Assembly (NCBI RefSeq): GCF_004354015.1 | Contig: NZ_SMRU01000022.1 | Coordinates: 1 to 64,000, forward strand | Direction: 5' to 3' | Length of the DNA stretch: 64,000 nt | From: Arthrobacter terricola | GTDB taxonomy: Bacteria; Actinomycetota; Actinomycetes; Actinomycetales; Micrococcaceae | Shown: positions 1 to 7,819 of the stretch, piece after piece | Position numbering within the stretch: the first letter of the stretch is position 1 | Layout of the letters: each line of letters opens with the position of its first letter | Made by a program: the position numbers and the translations under genes | Notes under the pieces: model-generated | What the model was told of the DNA's origin: nothing | Seen by the model: the letters and a program-made list of their open reading frames with translations, nothing else | The model's database searches: none

Positions 1-336
1 CTCGCCGTAGAACTCACGGGCGTAGGAGACGAAGGATCCCGAGGACGGGCGGTGCAGCACCAGCTCGCCGAGGGCGCGCAGGATCAGGAAGGCGAAGAAG
101 CCGCAGACGGCGTACGCGATGACCAGGGAAGGTCCGGCGGCGTTCAGGCGGCCGCCTGCTCCCAGGAACAGGCCGGTGCCGATCGCACCGCCGATCGCGA
201 TCATCTGGATCTGCCGGGGCTTCAGGCTCTTGTGGTAGCCCGTGTCTTCCGCGTGGAGGAGGTTTTCGGTGGCGTGCGCTTGCTTTGGGACCGTGTGGTG
301 GAGAGCAACCTCGACATTGGGGTTGTTGTTGGGCAT
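1..336 (-). CDS. Amino-acid permease, APC family (N-terminal part only)
   Basis: The window cuts this gene and only the first 112 codons are present. After a polar N-terminus of about 40 residues come KPRQIQMIAIGGAIGTGLFL and a second hydrophobic segment ending in LRALGELVLHRPSSGSFVSY. These are the first helix, with its unwound GAIGTG substrate site, and the helix 2 region of amino-acid/GABA/asparagine-type APC transporters. The ATG at 336 is preceded by AAAGGA. It lies 100 bp downstream of the glutaminase on the same strand, so it probably closes a pucR-like regulator, glutaminase, permease operon and imports an amino acid. A paralogous permease lies at 37.3 kb. The exact substrate cannot be read from this fragment. 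Confidence 0.88.
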   Translation of the reverse strand, partial: MPNNNPNVEVALHHTVPKQAHATENLLHAEDTGYHKSLKPRQIQMIAIGGAIGTGLFLGAGGRLNAAGPSLVIAYAVCGFFAFLILRALGELVLHRPSSGSFVSYAREFYGE

Positions 337-435
337 GGATTTCCTTTCGATCCGGGCACAGGTCTGTCCGGTTAGGGGGAATCAGGTGGAAGAACGGATG
401 CCGCCCGAGGCTGAAGGGGCAGGGCTAAGAACGGA

Positions 436-1368
436 CTAGAAAACCGACCAGCCGGTGCGGTCGGACAGCTCGGCGAGAGCTGCGGTGCCCGCCAGGGAGT
501 TGCCTTTGGTGTCCAGCCGGGGACTCCAGACACAGATGGCGCACTGGCCGGGAACGATGACCAGGATGCCTCCGCCCACGCCGCTTTTGCCGGGCAAACC
601 GACGCGGTACGCGAATTCTCCTGCGGCGTCGTACATGCCGCAGGTCAGCATGATGGAGCCGATGCGTTTGGCCTCGCTGCGTGTCACCACCGCTCCAGCC
701 GCGCCGCGGCCCTCCCGGGCGAGGAAGAGGCCAGCTTGGGCGAGCTCCCTGCAAGTCATCATGATGGAGCACTGGCGGACGTAGTTTTCCACCACCGACT
801 CCGCAGATCGCCTGAGATTGCCGAAATCTTTGAGGAAGTGGGCCAGGGCCAGGTTGCGGCTGCTGTTGCGCAGTTCGCTTGCCGCCGCGGCCTCATCGAT
901 GAAGGGACCGCCTGGTCCGCTCTCTGCGGTGAGAAAGTCAAGAAGAGCTGCGGCGGCATCGGGGGTCTGGTCCATCAGGTGGTCCGTGACCACCAGGGCA
1001 CCGGCGTTGATGAAGGGGTTCCGCGGGATGCCGTGTTCCACTTCCAGCTGGACCAAGGAATTGAAAGCAGTGCCGGAGGGTTCGCGCAGCACCCGGGACC
1101 ACAGGGCTCCCGGGCTGTCCCGGCGCAGGGCCATCGCAAGGGTGAATACCTTGGAGATGCTCTGGATGGAAAAAGGGACATCGGCGTCTCCCGAGCAAAA
1201 GACGTCGCCGGCTGCGGTGGCGACCGCAATTCCGAATCTGCTGAATGGAACGCCCGCGAGAGACGGGATGTTCGCCGGTACGGAACCGGATTCCCTTTGC
1301 GGTCTGTGGTTGGACACGATGTCATCGAGCATCGGTCCCAACGGCGGTGCATCCAGTGCTGTGGTCAT
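436..1368 (-). CDS. glsA: Glutaminase
   Basis: Predicted 310-residue serine-dependent glutaminase, converting L-glutamine to L-glutamate and ammonia in the cytoplasm. The family active-site stretch FSIQSISKVF holds the Ser-x-x-Lys dyad. NPFINAGA, the YV(R)QCS region and the C-terminal GLPGKSGVGGGI loop are all recognisable, and the length is normal. The ATG at 1368 is chosen because it overlaps the stop of the upstream regulator as ATGA and follows AGGGCAGGA; a longer frame upstream would lie inside that regulator. Its position between a PucR-type regulator and a permease suggests regulated glutamine use. Confidence 0.93.
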   Translation of the reverse strand: MTTALDAPPLGPMLDDIVSNHRPQRESGSVPANIPSLAGVPFSRFGIAVATAAGDVFCSGDADVPFSIQSISKVFTLAMALRRDSPGALWSRVLREPSGTAFNSLVQLEVEHGIPRNPFINAGALVVTDHLMDQTPDAAAALLDFLTAESGPGGPFIDEAAAASELRNSSRNLALAHFLKDFGNLRRSAESVVENYVRQCSIMMTCRELAQAGLFLAREGRGAAGAVVTRSEAKRIGSIMLTCGMYDAAGEFAYRVGLPGKSGVGGGILVIVPGQCAICVWSPRLDTKGNSLAGTAALAELSDRTGWSVF

Positions 1369-2963
1369 TTCCTGCCCTGTAGGTCGTTGCGTCGGCCGGC
1401 CCATTCATGGACATGCAGCAGTGCCACTAGCGCGTCGCGGGGATTGTCGAAATCCAGGCGGGTGACCCGGGCGGCCTTGCTGATTCGGTAGTAGACGGTG
1501 TTCTTGTGAAGCGCCATCCGTTTGGCGCATTCGGCGACGTCGAGCGAGCAGTCGAAATAGACGCGCAAGGTTTCGGCGAGTTCGGCATCATCGCGCATGA
1601 GGGCTGACATGCTGCCGTGCCGGAACGTCGAGGATTTGAACCTGTGGAGTGCGTCACGGAACAGTATCTCGGCTTCAAAGTCAGCCACTGTCGCCACAGA
1701 TGCGTCAGGGGATGCACCCACGCACTCGAGCAGGGCCTCGGTGATCGGAGTGACCGAGTGGAGGCTCAGCAGATCCGGAGCCACCGGCCCGACAGCAGCG
1801 AAGGGGCTGATGCCCAGATGCCTGGCTGCGTCCCGGATGACGGATTCGGCCAGGCTCCGCAGCCCCTGTTCGGCGGTAGCGGACAGCAAGCCCGGAACAA
1901 TGACGGCAGTGTCGCCCTTGAATTGCCCGACGACCGCGGACGCCTTGTATGCAGCGGCATGGATCGAGGCCAGGCTGGCAAGCTCGCCATGCTTCAATGC
2001 CGCGTCATCGGCCTCGCTGTCCGCCGGGGACATACCTATCAGTATCAGTGCCGCCGGTCGCTCCGCAGGGATTTTTCCGCTTCGGGCAGTCGCAGCAGCC
2101 TCTGCTGCACCCGAGAGGATCCTGGCAACGCGGTCCTCACGCATGGGCACGGACTGCTGGTTACGGTAACGGATGAGCTCGGCGGAGGCCCGGGCAGCAG
2201 ACCCCGTCAGTACGTAGTCAACATCCGGGCTGAAGCCGTCCCCGGTTTCCTGAAGCCATATGTAGCCCATGATCCGCTCACCGGCAAACAGCGTTATCGC
2301 CACCCGTTCCCTCAGCCCGTCCTGCGGCCTGGCCGGAACACGCACAGGCAGCCGTGTTCTGTGCAGCTCACGGTAAGCGCCGAGGTCTTTGAGCAGCATT
2401 TCGTACTTCCGCGGGCCGCGCCGGGCCAGGATGGACGCTTTACGCAGCTCGTCGATGTCGTTCGACACCGTGGAGTAGGCCAGGACCTTGTTGGCCGCAT
2501 CCTCGATAACCACGTGACTGGAGGTCAGGCGCGCGGTGGTCTGGGCAATGGCAAACAGATCTTCTTCCAGAAGTGTCAGCACTTCGCTGGGGTAGCTTCG
2601 CGGCTGGATCCTGTCCTTGGCGATGGAAAGGAACCGGTCCCAATCGGCAGCCGGATCCACGAGCAGCAGCCCGGTGCCGGCGGCGCCCAGCAGTTCCTCT
2701 GCCTCGGTCAGCTCGTCACGGATTCCCTTGACCGCGACAACCAGGGGCGGGTTCCCGAGGAGCCGGCGCAGGGCCGGCAAAGCCGACCGGCCACGGACGC
2801 CGATCAGCAGGACGAAGGCTGCGCCGGCGTCGGAGACTTCATCGTCCGCATCCACGATCAGGAACTTTTCCACCGCCGAACGCCCGGAGGCGGGCCGCAT
2901 GACGAGGGTGGCGAACCCTAGAGGAAAGTCCGAAAGGATATCATCCACCGTAACCGCGGCCAT
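1365..2963 (-). CDS. PucR/CdaR family transcriptional regulator
   Basis: Predicted 532-residue regulator. The N-terminal PucR-like domain (about residues 1-130) begins VTVDDILSDFP. A central GAF/GGDEF-like region follows. The C-terminal HTH_30 helix-turn-helix (about 470-525) contains LDVAECAKRMALHKNTVYYR. Members of this family sense purine, sugar-acid or amino-acid signals. The ATG at 2963 is preceded by AAGGA, and a longer frame to 3062 lacks a ribosome site. Its stop overlaps the glutaminase start (ATGA), so the two are translationally coupled and it is likely an autogenous operon regulator. The ligand is unknown. Confidence 0.85.
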   Translation of the reverse strand: MAAVTVDDILSDFPLGFATLVMRPASGRSAVEKFLIVDADDEVSDAGAAFVLLIGVRGRSALPALRRLLGNPPLVVAVKGIRDELTEAEELLGAAGTGLLLVDPAADWDRFLSIAKDRIQPRSYPSEVLTLLEEDLFAIAQTTARLTSSHVVIEDAANKVLAYSTVSNDIDELRKASILARRGPRKYEMLLKDLGAYRELHRTRLPVRVPARPQDGLRERVAITLFAGERIMGYIWLQETGDGFSPDVDYVLTGSAARASAELIRYRNQQSVPMREDRVARILSGAAEAAATARSGKIPAERPAALILIGMSPADSEADDAALKHGELASLASIHAAAYKASAVVGQFKGDTAVIVPGLLSATAEQGLRSLAESVIRDAARHLGISPFAAVGPVAPDLLSLHSVTPITEALLECVGASPDASVATVADFEAEILFRDALHRFKSSTFRHGSMSALMRDDAELAETLRVYFDCSLDVAECAKRMALHKNTVYYRISKAARVTRLDFDNPRDALVALLHVHEWAGRRNDLQGRK

Positions 2964-3149
2964 GGCTTCCTTCTGCGTCGATTCCGCCGGACGGCTCTGT
3001 CCGGTCACCTCATCGTAGCGAGCAGATATTCCGCAGAATATGTGTCCGGATCCAAATTGCATGCAGGGTTTTCAGGTGCTGGTCCAATACCGTTCGCTGC
3101 AGCTGAAAAGCCCGTCAACCTTCATCAGTCAGCCTTCAGAACATCCCCC

Positions 3150-3438
3150 CGCTCACCGACGGTTTCGAAACGATCCACAGCATCGAACTGGGCGGAATTC
3201 GGTCATGGGTGCCTTCGCAGAGTTCGAACGCGCACTGATCGGTGAACGCCAACGCGAAGGGCTTGCACTGGCTAAGAAACGCGGAGCCTACCGCGGACGC
3301 CGGGAAGCCCTTTCTGATCGCGCCGGTCTCCAAAGCCGGCGCCCGGAAACTGGAACTGGACGTCCGATTCACCCAAGCATCCCTGAACGCGGGAGGGACC
3401 CGCCCGGCACAGCGGCTGTGGCCCCGGCCCGACTGTAA
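3150..3438 (+). pseudogene. Remnant of a serine resolvase/invertase
   Basis: One frame gives LTDGFETIH. After a frame change comes MGAFAEFERALIGERQREGL, then KKRGAYRGRREALS. These are the end of the catalytic domain and the long E-helix of Tn3/Hin-type serine recombinases. The frame break lies near 3190. The N-terminal catalytic serine region is absent and the C-terminal helix-turn-helix is no longer recognisable, so the gene is dead. It marks a former mobile element beside the catabolic island. Confidence 0.75.
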
Positions 3439-3675
3439 CGAATGGCGCCGTTGCCCGGTTGGGGATGCGTGAGACTTCCAAGACCCCTACCGAACCGTTG
3501 GGTGCGCCGCGGTACACAGACGTGAAGGATTCGCTCACGCGGAACGACGCCGGGGATCCCTCCGGCATCGCCGACGCGCTGGTCGACTGAGTTTCCCCAC
3601 ATGCATACGGCCCTGGCACTGAGCTGACCGCTCGGCACCGGTGCCGTCTTTGCGCAGCAGACTACTTCTGGTTCT
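3439..3675. other. Gene-free spacer with no recognised content
   Basis: This spacer lies between the resolvase remnant and the end of the AcoR-like regulator. A 41-codon + strand frame starting near 3466 has no ribosome site and no recognisable motif, so I did not call it. It may be residue of the same decayed mobile element. Confidence 0.4.
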
Positions 3676-5508
3676 TCACACTCCCGGACGGATCACCCGT
3701 TCATCCGCGTCAATCTTCAAGGTGCGCATCTTGCGCCACATTGTGGTGCGGCCGATTCCCAAAATCTCAGCTGCGCGTGTCTTGTTGCCCTCGGCTTCCG
3801 CGAGAGCTGAGACGATGGCATCGCGTTCGGACTGCTCATAGCGGCTAAATGATGGCAGGGACGCCCGATGCATGGCGGCGGGCAGGTCCTTGGTCTGGAC
3901 CAGAGCGTCTCCGGTTGAATGCCGGAGCACGGCAAGAAGCCGGGCCAGTTCCCCCACGTTGCCGGGCCAATCCCATGCGAAAAGGCATTGCAGCGCGGCG
4001 GGGGAGAACCGTGGGGGCTGGATGCCGGGGAAGATTTCGGCGGACACCTCCCGGATAATTTCAGGGAGTTCGTCGCGCACGTCAACAAGGGAGGGCACGT
4101 GCACGGGCCCGGACAGGCCCGGGGTGTCATCACCGCGATGGGGTGCCTGACCGTTGGTCCGTTGGGTGAGGACGACCCGTGCGCCGGGATGGACTCCGGC
4201 TCTGGCAATACCGGCAAATTGGATGAGCCGGCCCAGCAGTTCTTCCGGCATGGTGGATCCGTCGATGATGACGCCGCGTCCCTCATTCAGGACCGCTTCC
4301 ATGCGGGCCCAGGCTGACGGATCGGTGGTGAACTCGTTGGCAGCAAAGGACCCGGGTTCCCGCCCCGTGTGCTGGCGCAACCACTTTGAAGACTGGTGGC
4401 GCTTTCCGACGCCGGGGCCTCCGATGACCCGGATGGTGCCGCCGGTCGCGGCGGCCTTTGAAATGTCATTCTGCAAGGCGCTGTAAGACGTTGTGGTGCG
4501 GGCCTTGCGTGAGGACAGGCCGTTCAGGACTTCCCGGAGCCCGGGCTCTTTTGCGTCTCCGAGGGTGCGGGTGGATTCGATTCTGCCACTTGCGGCACCG
4601 GCCGGCGTGGTGAATTCGAGTGCGAAGATGGCGTCCTGGCCTGGGCGGCCCAGGCGCCTGATCACCGCTTCGGTTCCGAGCAGGGGAAGTTCGAGCTGCA
4701 CCGTGTCCTTCTCCCATTGGTGGCGGCGCAACGTTTCCCACAGATACGCGTGTGCCTCGGCGTCAAAATGCGCCAGCGCGGGCAGGTCGGTCATGACGGT
4801 TTCGGAATTCATGACCAGGACCGGATTCCTGGAGGACTGGAACCTGCGGTAGGTGCGTGCCAACTCCAGGTTCCGGGAGTCAGCCATCAGCTCCAGCGCT
4901 TCTGCGATCTGGTGGCCCGCCTGGCGCGCCATGGAGACCATCAGCGGGCTGGCGGCGTCAACGTGGGAAGCAATGGACAGTGATCCGACAATCCGGCCGG
5001 TGATTGGGTGTTTGATGGGTGCACCTGCACAGGCGAGTTGAGCCAGCGCGTCATTGAAGTGCTCGGTCCCCAGGACGAAGACTACTCCGCGCCCTTCAAT
5101 GGGGGTGCCGAGGCCGTTGGTGCCCAAGGCCTTTTCGGAGAAGACAAAGCCCTCGGCCGCGTAAGCGTTGTCCAGGGTCCGGGCGTCCTGGGCATCGATG
5201 ATGCGCCGCGAAACGATCCGCCCCTCCTCGTCGGCGAGGAAGAGCGCCAGCCGGGTGTCGGTCAGGTTGTCCTGCCATTGGTCCAGGATTCTGCCCGCGG
5301 CCCGCAGGATGGCGCTGTCGGGATCTATGTCGCCGAGGACGTGCGGGCCGGTCGCCGGATTGACATGATGGGAGACCGAGCGCCGCCAACTCTGTTCAAT
5401 TTCCTCGGGAACGAGCGACGCCGGAATGGAGGCCCGGACGAGGCCTTCTGTGATCAGCCGTTCCCGGGCGTTCCGGACCGCGTCTTCGCGGCGTGATTTC
5501 TCGATCAC
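3676..5508 (-). CDS. AcoR-like GAF-AAA-Fis transcriptional regulator, degenerate AAA+ domain
   Basis: Predicted 610-residue regulator. The N-terminal GAF-like sensor (about 60-220) contains FVFSEKALGTNGLGTPIEGR, typical of AcoR-type regulators of ketone and alcohol catabolism. A shortened AAA+ domain (about 350-530) retains a Walker-A-like GGPGVGKRHQSS. I see no GAFTGA loop, which sigma-54 activators need. WDWPGNVGEL and a C-terminal Fis helix-turn-helix (NKTRAAEILGIGRTTMWRKM) are intact. Actinobacteria generally lack sigma-54, so it probably works with ordinary RNA polymerase. The start is GTG at 5508. It lies 10 bp downstream of the alcohol dehydrogenase in one operon and is the likely controller of the ketone genes, by inference. 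Confidence 0.85.
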   Translation of the reverse strand: MIEKSRREDAVRNARERLITEGLVRASIPASLVPEEIEQSWRRSVSHHVNPATGPHVLGDIDPDSAILRAAGRILDQWQDNLTDTRLALFLADEEGRIVSRRIIDAQDARTLDNAYAAEGFVFSEKALGTNGLGTPIEGRGVVFVLGTEHFNDALAQLACAGAPIKHPITGRIVGSLSIASHVDAASPLMVSMARQAGHQIAEALELMADSRNLELARTYRRFQSSRNPVLVMNSETVMTDLPALAHFDAEAHAYLWETLRRHQWEKDTVQLELPLLGTEAVIRRLGRPGQDAIFALEFTTPAGAASGRIESTRTLGDAKEPGLREVLNGLSSRKARTTTSYSALQNDISKAAATGGTIRVIGGPGVGKRHQSSKWLRQHTGREPGSFAANEFTTDPSAWARMEAVLNEGRGVIIDGSTMPEELLGRLIQFAGIARAGVHPGARVVLTQRTNGQAPHRGDDTPGLSGPVHVPSLVDVRDELPEIIREVSAEIFPGIQPPRFSPAALQCLFAWDWPGNVGELARLLAVLRHSTGDALVQTKDLPAAMHRASLPSFSRYEQSERDAIVSALAEAEGNKTRAAEILGIGRTTMWRKMRTLKIDADERVIRPGV

Positions 5509-5518
5509 TTTCCCATTC

Positions 5519-6577
5519 TCAAGCAGTCAGAACAATGCGTCCAGCAATCCCGCCGCGGGTCAGTTCGTCCAGGGCTCGCGACACCTCAGCTGCGGACAGC
5601 GTCCTTTCGGCGACCGGGATGCTGGGAAGTTTACCGGTCTTGGCGATGCCCACCAGGTCGTGCAATTGGGCCAATGTGCCCACGAAGCTGCCCTCGATGC
5701 GGATCATGCGCAGTGCAAGCATCGCGGTGGGAATAGTGACTTCCCCGCCAAAGAGGCCCACCTGGATCATGGTTCCGGCTTTCGCGAGGATATCGAAGGC
5801 GGTTGCGGCAGTGGCACCGTTGTTGACGAAATCGATGACGGCGCCGGCCGGTCCGCCGGCTGCGCGGCTGATATCACCGGGATCCTGGCCGGGCCCGGAC
5901 AGTGCGGTGCTGATGGCGCCCATGTCCCGGGCCAGCGAAAGGTTCCTCTCCGAGACATCCACAGCGCAGATGTTTTGGTGGCCCCGGGCCCGCAGGATGG
6001 CAATCGCGGTCAGCCCGAGCCCGCCCGCGCCGAAGATGACCACCGGTTCGTCCGGTTCAAGGGGGAGGACCTTGTCCACCGCACTGTGGGCTGTGAGGCC
6101 GGAACAGGCCAGCGTCGCGGCCCAGCTCGGGTCGAGCCCATCGATGTCCACGAGGTATTTTTCATCCGGTACCAGAATGTACTCGGCGTAACCGCCATGG
6201 CGTGCGACGCCGAGGTTCTGCCCGGCGGAGCAGCGGTTGTCATGGCCCGCCCGGCAGTGGCGGCATTGACCGCAGCCGATCCACGGGTAGATGAGGCGAA
6301 TGTCTCCGGCACCAACGGACGTGGCGTCGGCGCCCGTTTGCTCCACGACTCCGACGACTTCGTGCCCCAGGACCATGGGATACTCGATGCCCCGGTCCTT
6401 CAGGCTCATCTGACCCCGGCTGCCAAGGTCGTAACCACCTTCGCGCAGGTGCGTGTCGGTGTGGCAAACCCCGGCACGCAGCACTTTCAGCAGCACCTCC
6501 CGTCCCTCCGGGCGCGGTGTGGGTAGGTCCAGATCATGGATGGCCGGGTCGTCGGGCTGGACGGCGAATGCATGCAT
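5519..6577 (-). CDS. chnD: Zinc-dependent alcohol dehydrogenase, ChnD-like (6-hydroxyhexanoate dehydrogenase)
   Basis: Predicted 352-residue NAD-dependent medium-chain dehydrogenase. Catalytic zinc ligands are in GVCHTDTHL and GHEVVGVV, the structural zinc Cys4 is CGQCRHCRAGHDNRC, and the Rossmann motif is GAGGLGL. Length, the PWIGCGQC stretch, IEGSFVGT and the GRIVLTA terminus match my memory of Acinetobacter ChnD, which oxidises 6-hydroxyhexanoate to 6-oxohexanoate. The ATG at 6577 has AGAGGTG upstream; a GTG at 6586 is an alternative. It is divergent from the hydrolase, monooxygenase and aldehyde dehydrogenase genes that would act before and after it. It could also oxidise the starting alcohol. 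Confidence 0.82.
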   Translation of the reverse strand: MHAFAVQPDDPAIHDLDLPTPRPEGREVLLKVLRAGVCHTDTHLREGGYDLGSRGQMSLKDRGIEYPMVLGHEVVGVVEQTGADATSVGAGDIRLIYPWIGCGQCRHCRAGHDNRCSAGQNLGVARHGGYAEYILVPDEKYLVDIDGLDPSWAATLACSGLTAHSAVDKVLPLEPDEPVVIFGAGGLGLTAIAILRARGHQNICAVDVSERNLSLARDMGAISTALSGPGQDPGDISRAAGGPAGAVIDFVNNGATAATAFDILAKAGTMIQVGLFGGEVTIPTAMLALRMIRIEGSFVGTLAQLHDLVGIAKTGKLPSIPVAERTLSAAEVSRALDELTRGGIAGRIVLTA

Positions 6578-6646
6578 GGGGAGCACCTCTTCGTTGGGGT
6601 CAATGGGTCTTCATTCATCATGCGCCACATATTGCCCTGCCCTCCA

Positions 6647-6684
6647 ATACCTATTCGTGGGTTCATTGGGCCCACTTCAGGTAT
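6647..6684. promoter_or_regulatory. Interrupted inverted repeat in divergent promoter region
   Basis: ATACCT (6647-6652) and GTGGG (6657-6661) are mirrored by CCCAC (6671-6675) and AGGTAT (6679-6684). The dyad lies between the divergent chnD-like gene and the hydrolase operon. This is where an operator for the AcoR-like regulator would be expected. The link to that regulator is inference. Confidence 0.45.
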
Positions 6685-6821
6685 CAATATGCGGGGCCGG
6701 TGACCGTTTCAGATTGGAACGCCTGTGGCATGGAACACACTCCTACCTTTGAATCAACGCCGGGGCGGCCGCCGAAGCAGCGGACCGCCGGCAATCCAGA
6801 GCGGACTCAAAGGAGAGCATC

Positions 6822-7754
6822 ATGACCGCCAACGTTGTTGAGCAGACAGCCGCACCAGCCGGCACCCAGAACCAGGACGTACTGCGCGAGCTGTACGCCG
6901 ACTGGGCCCGGATCATGGAGACCACCCCCGGTCTGACCATGCGCCTGTTTCGTTCCATCTTCGACGAATGGCACCAGCCCACCGTCGAACCCGAAGGTGT
7001 GACCTACCGTGAGGACACCGTTGGCGGTGTCCCCGGCATTTGGTGCCTGCCGCAAGGCGCGGACAGCACCAAGGTCCTCCTCTACACGCACGGTGGCGGA
7101 TTCGCCGTCGGTTCTGCCTCCAGCCACCGGAAGCTGGCCGCACACGTCGCCAAGGCGCTCGGCTCGGTAAGCTTCGTGCTGGACTACCGCCGGGCCCCGG
7201 AGTTCACTCACCCGGCCCAGGTGGACGACGGCGTGGCGGCCTTCGACGCGCTCGTCGCCTCAGGTATTGCACCGGAAAACATCACCACCATCGGCGATTC
7301 CGCCGGCGGAAACCTCGCCATCGCCATAGCCCTTGCCGTGAAGGAACAGGGCAAGGAAGCGCCCGGCCAAGTGATTGCTTTCTCCCCGTGGCTGGATATG
7401 GAAAACAAGGGCGAAACGCTGGTCACCAACAATGACACCGACGCCCTGATCACCCCTGAACTGCTTGAAGGCATGATCGCCGGCGTCCTCGGCGGCACCA
7501 TTGACCCCCGTACTCCGCTGGCCAACCCGCTGTATGCCGACTTCAGCGGCTTCCCGCGCCTGTACATCACCGCCGGCAGCGTGGAGTCCCTCCTTGACAA
7601 CGCCACCCGGCTGGAGGATCGCGTCAGGACCGCCGGCGTGGACGTCACCTTGTCCATCGGGGAGGGCCAGCAACACGTCTACCCGTTCCTGGCAGGCCGC
7701 TCGGCCCTCGTTGCACAGGAGTTCGAAAAGCTCGCCGCCTGGTACACGAAATAG
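6822..7754 (+). CDS. Alpha/beta hydrolase of the HSL family, probable lactone hydrolase
   Basis: Predicted 310-residue esterase. It has the oxyanion-hole HGGGF motif near residue 90, nucleophile elbow GDSAGG near 160, and a C-terminal GQQHVYPF supplying the catalytic histidine. These mark hormone-sensitive-lipase-type esterases. It is followed after 65 bp by the Baeyer-Villiger monooxygenase, so the natural role is opening the lactone that enzyme makes (epsilon-caprolactone to 6-hydroxyhexanoate if the substrate is cyclohexanone), as ChnC does in Acinetobacter. The ATG at 6822 has AAAGGAG upstream. It is the first gene of a three-gene operon running to 10865. Substrate is inferred from context. 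Confidence 0.86.
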   Translation: MTANVVEQTAAPAGTQNQDVLRELYADWARIMETTPGLTMRLFRSIFDEWHQPTVEPEGVTYREDTVGGVPGIWCLPQGADSTKVLLYTHGGGFAVGSASSHRKLAAHVAKALGSVSFVLDYRRAPEFTHPAQVDDGVAAFDALVASGIAPENITTIGDSAGGNLAIAIALAVKEQGKEAPGQVIAFSPWLDMENKGETLVTNNDTDALITPELLEGMIAGVLGGTIDPRTPLANPLYADFSGFPRLYITAGSVESLLDNATRLEDRVRTAGVDVTLSIGEGQQHVYPFLAGRSALVAQEFEKLAAWYTK

Positions 7755-7819
7755 AGCAGTACCGGAAGTAACGCCAAACCATATTCATCCCCTGCATCAG
7801 AACGACAAAGGAGTTCGCC

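Noticed and set aside
5426..6526. 366-codon + strand frame opposite the ChnD-like gene
   Set aside because: No recognisable domains, while the opposite strand shows every zinc ligand and cofactor motif.
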